From: Pseudomonadaceae bacterium SI-3
GTDB lineage: Bacteria; Pseudomonadota; Gammaproteobacteria; Pseudomonadales; Pseudomonadaceae
DNA length: 64,000 nt
Assembly (NCBI GenBank): GCA_004010935.1
Contig: CP026511.1
Span: forward strand, 434,001-498,000
Reading direction: 5' to 3'
Numbering within the stretch: position 1 is the first letter of the stretch; each line of letters starts with the position of its first letter. A model generated the notes under the pieces. It made no database searches, was not told the DNA's origin, and saw only the letters and a list, made by a program, of their open reading frames with translations. Positions 60,983 to 64,000 of this stretch are shown here, piece after piece. Made by a program: the position numbers and the translations under genes.

Positions 60983-62482
60983 TCAGCCCGTCTGGTTGCC
61001 GGGTCGGTATTGCAATGCCTCGGCCAGGTGTGCGCGACCAATGGCGTCGGCCGGCTGAAGATCCGCCAGTGTGCGTGCGACCTTCAGGATCCGATGCGCA
61101 GCGCGTAGCGACAGTCCCAGGCGTTCGCAGGCGCGTTCGAGCCATTGCTGGTCCTCCGGTTGCAATGAGCAATGGTTGCGCAAACCGGCAAGATCGAGGA
61201 AAGCATTCGCGCAGCCCTGTCGCTTGAGTTGAATACGCCGCGCTTCGGCCACCTGCGCTGCGACCCGCTGCGTGGTTTCGTTGCCAGCCAGTGGTGCGTT
61301 CAGCGCAGTGGCTTCGCGAGCGACCGTCAGATGCAGGTCGATGCGGTCGAGCAGCGGCCCGGAGAGCTTGCCGCGGTAGCGTTGAATCTGGTCCGGCGAA
61401 CAGCGGCAGCGACCGCTGGAGTCGCCCAGGTAGCCACAGGGGCAGGGGTTCATCGCCGCGACCAACTGGAAGCGTGCTGGAAAGCGCACCTTGTCGCGCG
61501 CGCGGGCAATGACGATACAGCCTGATTCCAGGGGCTCGCGAAGCACTTCCAGGACCTTGCGGTCGAATTCCGGCAGCTCATCGAGAAACAGTACACCTTG
61601 ATGCGCCAAAGTGATTTCCCCCGGCCTTGGCCGACTGCCGCCGCCAACCAGAGCTGGCCCCGATGCACTGTGATGGGGCTGTCGAAAAGGGCGCTGTGGC
61701 CAGTGCGCCAAGGGAGACTGGCTGGCGACAGACTGAATTGCTGCGACTTCCAGCGCTTCCTGTTCTTCCAGAGGTGGAAGCAGGCCGGGTAGCCGGCTGG
61801 CAAGCAATGTCTTGCCGGTACCAGGCGGACCGGATAACAACAGGTTGTGGCCACCCGCTGCGGCCACCAGCAGCCCACGCTTGGCGGCAGCCTGGCCCTG
61901 TACATCTGCGAGATCAGGGTAGGGCAGCACCTGGCGCAACAGGCCTTGGGCTTGAAACGGTTCGATGGGAGTCACGCCGTTGAAGTGCGCAGCGACTTCC
62001 AGCAGGTGGTCGGCGGCGTAGACCACCAATCCCGACGCCAGGCTGGCCTCCTCGGCATTGGCTCGTGGCACCAGCAGGGCGCGTCCTGCCTGGCGGGCCG
62101 CGAGCGCGGCGGGCAACACGCCCTGTACCGGCCGCAGTGTGCCGGAAAGCGCCAGCTCGCCCAGGCATTCGAGCGTGTCCAGCCGGTCCGCAGGGATCTG
62201 GCCACTCGCCGCCAATATGCCCAGCGCGATGGCTAGATCAAAGCGGCCACCATCTTTAGGCAAATCGGCTGGGGCAAGATTGAGCGTGATTCGTCGGGCC
62301 GGGAAGTCGAAGCCGGACGTCAGGATCGCGCTGCGCACGCGGTCCTTGCTTTCCTTGACCGCCGTTTCCGGTAGGCCGACCAAGGCCAGCGAAGGCAGGC
62401 CATTGGCAAGGTGCGCCTCCACCGTGACGGTGGGCGCTTCCACGCCGACCTGGGCACGGCTGTGGACAATTGCGAGGGACAT
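60983..62482 (-). CDS. comM: YifB/ComM family Mg-chelatase-like AAA+ ATPase
   Basis: 499 residues. The N-terminal Lon-like fold (VGLPETAVKESKDRVRSAILTSG), then AAA+ with Walker A LLSGPPGTGKTLLASRLPG and Walker B GVLFLDELPEFDRKVLEVLREPLE, and the C-terminal zinc-like MNPCPCGYLGD. ComM promotes branch migration in natural transformation; P. stutzeri is naturally competent, which fits. AAGGAGTG precedes the ATG. It follows ubiK (33 bp). Confidence 0.94.
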   Translation of the reverse strand: MSLAIVHSRAQVGVEAPTVTVEAHLANGLPSLALVGLPETAVKESKDRVRSAILTSGFDFPARRITLNLAPADLPKDGGRFDLAIALGILAASGQIPADRLDTLECLGELALSGTLRPVQGVLPAALAARQAGRALLVPRANAEEASLASGLVVYAADHLLEVAAHFNGVTPIEPFQAQGLLRQVLPYPDLADVQGQAAAKRGLLVAAAGGHNLLLSGPPGTGKTLLASRLPGLLPPLEEQEALEVAAIQSVASQSPLAHWPQRPFRQPHHSASGPALVGGGSRPRPGEITLAHQGVLFLDELPEFDRKVLEVLREPLESGCIVIARARDKVRFPARFQLVAAMNPCPCGYLGDSSGRCRCSPDQIQRYRGKLSGPLLDRIDLHLTVAREATALNAPLAGNETTQRVAAQVAEARRIQLKRQGCANAFLDLAGLRNHCSLQPEDQQWLERACERLGLSLRAAHRILKVARTLADLQPADAIGRAHLAEALQYRPGNQTG

Positions 62483-62515
62483 CCGATCACTCCTTTGATC
62501 GTGACGCCAGCCGGC

Positions 62516-62779
62516 CTATTCGGACGCGGGTGGCGCGAGTTTCTCTTCCAGCTCGGCGACCTTGGCTTCGAGGGCTTCAAGTCTCGCCCGGGTGCGTGCA
62601 AGCACGATCATCTGGCTGTCGAATTCTTCACGGCTGACCACATCGAGCTTGCTCAGCGCACCTTGCACGATGCCTTTGAGCTGGGCTTCGACTTCCGCGC
62701 GGGGGAGGGGGTTTTCACCGCTGAATAGCCGCGAGGCCTGGGCGCCGACGGCGTCGAGAAAAGCTTTGGGTGGGAACAT
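62516..62779 (-). CDS. ubiK: Ubiquinone biosynthesis accessory factor UbiK
   Basis: 87 residues from ATG 62779 (MFPPKAFLDAVGAQASRLFSG), or 89 from ATG 62785. The C-terminal half is a coiled coil (FDSQMIVLARTRARLEALEAKVAELEEKL), as in the BMFP family. AGG lies 8 bases upstream of the inner ATG, which I choose. UbiK helps ubiquinone synthesis under oxic growth. It is likely cotranscribed with comM and divergent from glnK. Confidence 0.9.
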   Translation of the reverse strand: MFPPKAFLDAVGAQASRLFSGENPLPRAEVEAQLKGIVQGALSKLDVVSREEFDSQMIVLARTRARLEALEAKVAELEEKLAPPASE

Positions 62780-62879
62780 GAGCATTACCTGTTTCTGAGC
62801 GACGCGCAGTGTAACACGGGCTATTCGACCGTCCTGCCGACACGCGTGCACGTTTGCGGGCATGCCGTTGCGGTGTCGT

Positions 62880-62894
62880 GCACCGGCATGGTGC
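62880..62894 (+). promoter_or_regulatory. NtrC-type enhancer site
   Basis: GCACC-GGCAT-GGTGC is an exact match to the core consensus GCACC-N5-GGTGC. It lies about 110 bp upstream of the predicted transcription start, the right distance for an enhancer. A poorer half-site (GCACG-N5-GGGCA) is at 62848-62862. Confidence 0.75.
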
Positions 62895-62971
62895 GCTATC
62901 CGGGCGGGCGAGCCGTGATGTGGCCGCGCCCGCCCTTTGCGAAGCGCCTCACGCCGGGCATTGCAAAAAGC

Positions 62972-62987
62972 TGGCATCGATTCTGCT
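62972..62987 (+). promoter_or_regulatory. Sigma-54 promoter of glnK-amtB
   Basis: TGGCATCGATTCTGCT keeps the essential GG (62973-62974) and GC (62985-62986) with the strict 10-base spacing of RpoN promoters. Confidence 0.75.
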
Positions 62988-63126
62988 TAGCTCCTCATGA
63001 CGCATGCACCAGCAGGTAGCGGTGCAAAGGCGATTCGGGACGTTTCGTCGGATCGGTTGATGGTGTCGGATGGTCGCTCGGCAACGCCGGCGCGTTACAA
63101 GAGCCAGACACTGCGCTTAGACTTGA

Positions 63127-63513
<387 letters not shown>

Positions 63514-63540
63514 CGGCCCGACGCGTAGCGCGCGTTTGAG

Positions 63541-63556
63541 CGGGCGGCAACGCCCG
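63541..63556 (+). other. Small hairpin between glnK and amtB
   Basis: CGGGCG-GCAA-CGCCCG, a stable 6-bp GNRA-type tetraloop stem with no T-run. It may adjust glnK/amtB mRNA ratios. Confidence 0.4.
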
Positions 63557-63637
63557 ACACGTCGCCACGCACCGTCCGAGCATTTGCGATTGCCTGCCTA
63601 GCAGGCCTACGAACCCCCACGCCCCAGGAGTAAAACC

Positions 63638-64000
63638 ATGACTCTGCGAAAATTCGCAGGGCTAGGAGCCCTTTTGTCTCTGATAAGCCCAGGCATCGCC
63701 ATGGCGCAGGAGGCAACGCTTGATTCCGGCGATACGGCATGGATGCTTACGGCCACCGCGCTGGTGCTGTTCATGACGATTCCGGGCTTGGCGCTGTTCT
63801 ACGGCGGCATGGTCCGCTCTAAGAACATCTTGTCGGTGATGATGCAGTGCTTCGCCATCACCGGCCTGATGAGCATCCTCTGGATGGTCTACGGCTACAG
63901 CCTGGCTTTCGATACGACCGGCATGGAAGCGGGTGTTACCAACCTCAACTCCTTCGTTGGAGGCCTGGGTCGCGCCTTCCTCAGCGGCCTGACGCCTGAC
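63638..64000 (+). CDS. amtB: Ammonium transporter AmtB (5' part; runs off window)
   Basis: 121 codons are present. A cleavable signal peptide (ISPGIAMA) is followed by the Amt start GDTAWMLTATALVLFMTIPGLALFYGGMVRSKNILS, then the second membrane span. CAGGAG is the ribosome site. It takes up ammonium/ammonia at low nitrogen and is blocked by unmodified GlnK. The C-terminal two-thirds lies outside the window. Confidence 0.97.
   Translation, partial: MTLRKFAGLGALLSLISPGIAMAQEATLDSGDTAWMLTATALVLFMTIPGLALFYGGMVRSKNILSVMMQCFAITGLMSILWMVYGYSLAFDTTGMEAGVTNLNSFVGGLGRAFLSGLTPD

Overview
The window reads as ordinary chromosome of a Pseudomonas-group gammaproteobacterium, most likely of the Pseudomonas stutzeri (Stutzerimonas) type. 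The base composition is GC-rich, genes are dense, and several blocks have the gene order known from Pseudomonas: spoT-ridA / rpoZ-gmk-yicC / rph-DUF4870-crc-pyrE; coaBC-dut-algC-argB next to radC; and pauB-like oxidase-dadR-dadA-ridA-pauR-cycB-cupin-xpt. REP repeats of the Pseudomonas kind (core GTAGGAGC...GCTTGCT...GCGATC) support this. The species is inferred from recalled family sequences, not from a search.

Layout. 1-3.6 kb: glutarate catabolism (gcdR partial, gcdH, CoA-transferase). 3.6-5.7 kb: a LemA-TPM-TPM envelope operon. 5.8-8.6 kb: an orphan FtsH-like AAA protease with a long geneless upstream region. 8.6-14.0 kb: a signalling cluster made of a GAF/HD-GYP protein, a secreted FecR-domain protein, an OmpA-like lipoprotein and a CHASE2 adenylate/guanylate cyclase. 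14.0-21.6 kb: housekeeping genes for the stringent response, RNA polymerase omega, GMP kinase, RNase PH, the Hfq partner Crc and pyrimidine synthesis. 22-28.7 kb: argB, a membrane-anchored long AlgC, dUTPase, CoaBC and RadC. 28.7-37 kb: an unknown polytopic membrane protein with a thioesterase, a 3-hydroxyacyl-CoA dehydrogenase, a chemoreceptor with a C-terminal cytoplasmic sensor-like domain, a DUF962 protein, a secreted hypothetical protein and a PLD-family lipoprotein. 37-43.4 kb: amine and D-amino-acid catabolism (the alanine racemase gene dadX, expected here, is absent), cytochrome c5 and xpt. 43.5-49.1 kb: an alpha-glucan/trehalose-like GH13 pair with a DUF1080 protein, diverging from a GAPDH and a cyclodeaminase-like gene. 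49.1-54.8 kb: an accessory-looking block with an Fe-alcohol dehydrogenase, MmsA-type dehydrogenase and IclR regulator, enclosed by REP pairs, other palindromic repeats and an IS110-family element. 54.8-64 kb: rep helicase, a GGDEF-EAL protein, a BetT-type transporter, the ComM/YifB ATPase, ubiK, and glnK-amtB behind a sigma-54 promoter with an exact NtrC-type palindrome.

No rRNA, tRNA, CRISPR array or prophage was seen. The most noteworthy items are the FecR/OmpA/CHASE2-cyclase signalling cluster, the orphan FtsH paralogue, the IS110 element with its candidate bridge-RNA region beside a REP pair, and the GAPDH-cyclodeaminase pair.
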